A DNA stretch of 64,000 bases from Cardiocondyla obscurior (lineage: Eukaryota; Arthropoda; Insecta; Hymenoptera; Formicidae): NCBI RefSeq assembly GCF_019399895.1, contig NW_027228811.1, forward strand, positions 41,519-105,518. The letters are read 5' to 3'. The translations under genes were made by a program, and so were the position numbers. Positions within the stretch are counted from its first letter, which is position 1. Each line of letters opens with the position of its first letter. This document shows positions 62,693 to 64,000 of the stretch, piece after piece. The notes under the pieces were generated by a model. The model worked only from the letters and a program-made list of their open reading frames with translations. It did no database searches and had not been told where the DNA came from.

Positions 62693-63180
62693 ATGGATTT
62701 TGGGGGCCGTGTTTGTTTTTTTGGAAAATTGATTTTTTAGATACTGCTTTTCTTCTTTTACTCTTTTGAGGAGGAGTTTAACTAGACGGAGAGGAAAGAG
62801 AACTTTCTTCAGGAGAGACGTGTTCCGCCCCATTTCGAGATGAAGGAAGACTTTTCGTTAAGAAGACTGTTCTTCCCATGGTTTTGATCTGTGGTTTCCA
62901 TGGGACGAAGGGCTAATGCCAGAACAGAAACTTGGGGAGACCTTGAGTCGGAGGGTCCACAGAAAGTTATGCCCCCCCCCCCTTGTTTGAAGATTTTAAT
63001 TTCGAGAAGAGGAGCAGCGGAATCGAGCTGAAAACCAAGGACGGAAGCATCTTCGCGCTGAGGAAGATTCTTCGCGTCGTTTCGTGGTGTTCAAGAACTT
63101 GGACAGGAGTCCAAGATGGAACAGGAAGCCACGGAGGCCCCCCCTGATTGTCGGGGCGACAATCTGGAGAAGAGGGGCAG
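62693..63180 (+). other. Second Gypsy 3' noncoding region and purine tract
   Basis: 488 bp between the pol stop and the 3' LTR, with short purine runs and a C9 run at about 62972, ending in GAAGAGGGGCAG. Confidence 0.6.
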
Positions 63181-63474
63181 TGTTACGCCCGGTATACGGA
63201 GCAGCATGAAGCTGCCGGCTCGCTCCGAGGTTTCGATTCCCCGTTGCCAGGGGAACGAAGACTATTTATTATGGTTAAGAAATGACAGTTCTGCCCGTGT
63301 CTCGTATTGGTGCAGACGTTGTATCGTTTGTTTGCTCTTTTATTAAATCGTTCTCGTTCATTTCTATAAAGACGTCTTCCTTTCTTTCGCGGAGTTCAGG
63401 CGCCGTGAGTGTGAGTGAGTGAGTGAAAGAGACGCGAACGCGGAGACGTTCGCCGACCCGTTCCCGGCGTGACA
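63181..63474 (+). repeat. Second Gypsy 3' LTR
   Basis: 294 bp; ends GGCGTGACA, followed by ATAT. Confidence 0.95.
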
Positions 63475-63613
63475 ATATGAATGTTTATCATTTCACGAAC
63501 GGTTAAGCGAGAATTGTTGGATAATCTATGCACTTTATTAATATTAAAAAAATTATCAAGAATATATTTTTAATTAAAAAATAGTTTACAGATAAAATAG
63601 AAAAGATACTTAC

Positions 63614-63756
63614 TGATATTGGAATAACTACATCGTTGGCACCGTAAAATAACATCAAGGGCACAGTAACTTTTTTTAAATCGTACATTTTAGGCGTTGC
63701 TTGTCCGTACTGTTTGTAATTACCAATATATCCATAATCATAGGTTTGAAATTTTT
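63614..63756 (-). CDS. Acid (gastric/Lip3-like) lipase, penultimate exon
   Basis: Acceptor TTGTTGCAG and donor TCA|GTAAGT bound 143 bp encoding KFQTYDYGYIGNYKQYGQAT, PKMYDLKKVTVPLMLFYGAN, DVVIPIS. This is the acid-lipase block ending with the catalytic Asp (GAND). It starts with two bases of a split codon and ends in phase 0, matching the last exon at 31050-31205. A second CAG 21 bases upstream in a TAATAATTATTATTGTTG repeat could be a competing acceptor. Confidence 0.85.
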
Positions 63757-64000
63757 CTGCAACAATAATAATTATTATCTGCAACAACAATAATAATTAT
63801 CAAGAGACGCGATAGCGTCTCGCGTCAACTGTAGGAACAGCGAAATCTACCATGTATTTTTACGCAAGTTATCGAGTTGGAGACTGCTGACATTGACAGA
63901 TCTTAATAACTGTTGAAGTGATTAAGTTTTAAGTAGGTTCATTAAAAAGCTTGGGGTTAATTTTAACAACAATTGTGTTTTTTTTTGCTTTAGATGGTCT
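63757..64000 (-). other. Upstream lipase intron
   Basis: AT-rich DNA with two near-identical ATAATAATTATTATTG stretches at the acceptor; upstream exons lie beyond the window. Confidence 0.5.

Larger units (their letters stand above)
58085..63474 (+). mobile_element. Second Gypsy element, complete ends, inactivated; TSD ATAT
   Basis: LTRs 58085-58378 and 63181-63474 (294 bp each, TGTTACGCCC...GT(A/G)ACA) are flanked by ATAT at 58081-58084 and 63475-63478. They differ at about seven positions (2.4 percent). A purine tract GAAGAGGGGCAG precedes the 3' LTR. Gag is short and pol is broken by frameshifts and a stop. Confidence 0.95.
31206..63613 (-). other. Lipase intron of 32,408 bp filled with transposable elements
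   Basis: Donor GTAAGT at 63613-63608 and acceptor TTTTCAG at 31206-31212 (minus strand) bound the intron. Inside lie a mariner relic, solo LTRs, MITE copy 2, the BEL fragment with its tandem Gypsy, a LINE, a large solo LTR and a second Gypsy. The exon pairing is inferred from matching phase and from the family's exon content. Confidence 0.7.

Overview
This is a eukaryotic, almost certainly insect, genomic window; AT-rich host DNA with a MADF-BESS/Harbinger element, BEL, Copia, Gypsy, Merlin and mariner relics suggests a hymenopteran such as an ant (inference; no host gene here fixes the species). Coding DNA is mostly transposable elements. The only well supported host gene is a minus-strand acid (gastric/Lip3-like) lipase: its penultimate exon lies at 63614-63756 and its last exon at 31050-31205. 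They join in phase across an intron of about 32.4 kb that holds nearly all the LTR elements.

Left part (1-4700): degenerate coiled-coil exon remnants, a truncated SLC17-type transporter gene that stops at a 30-bp repeat shared with the coiled-coil remnant, and a small three-exon minus-strand gene encoding a Gln/Pro repeat protein with an RG-rich tail. 4740-7095 is an array of diverged repeats rich in ATTGGCTGAA. 7343-15842 is a large Helitron-like element: two tandem arrays, then an ORF with a Ulp1-type cysteine protease and a zinc-binding Helitron N-region, then (after a poly-A frameshift) an ORF with HUH Rep, PIF1-like helicase and, unexpectedly, a C-terminal ubiquitin-specific-protease-like domain. 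This is the most unusual object in the window.

16.0-20.6 kb: a long fold-back palindrome abuts the C-terminal remnant of a PIF/Harbinger transposase and its divergent MADF-BESS partner gene. 21412-26231 is a complete but mutated Copia element (TSD AGAAG) that carries a nested solo LTR. 26.2-30.2 kb holds a broken Merlin/ISXO2-type transposase and a Gypsy-type solo LTR. 30.6-33.6 kb holds two copies of a palindromic mariner-like MITE, one pierced by a solo LTR and by another insert, a Tc1/mariner transposase relic, and a second solo LTR.

34.0-51.2 kb is a BEL/Pao 5' fragment whose gag is split by a very young Gypsy element present as a tandem LTR-internal-LTR-internal-LTR array (35939-50722, TSD ACAA). 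One of its two internal units is open throughout, with a textbook A AAA AAC frameshift site. 51.95-55.26 kb is a 5'-truncated, purine-rich LINE; 55543-57241 is a 1.7-kb solo LTR; 58085-63474 is a second Gypsy element (TSD ATAT, tRNA-Pro-type primer site) with several inactivating changes and a palindromic leader. No tRNA, rRNA or CRISPR array was found.
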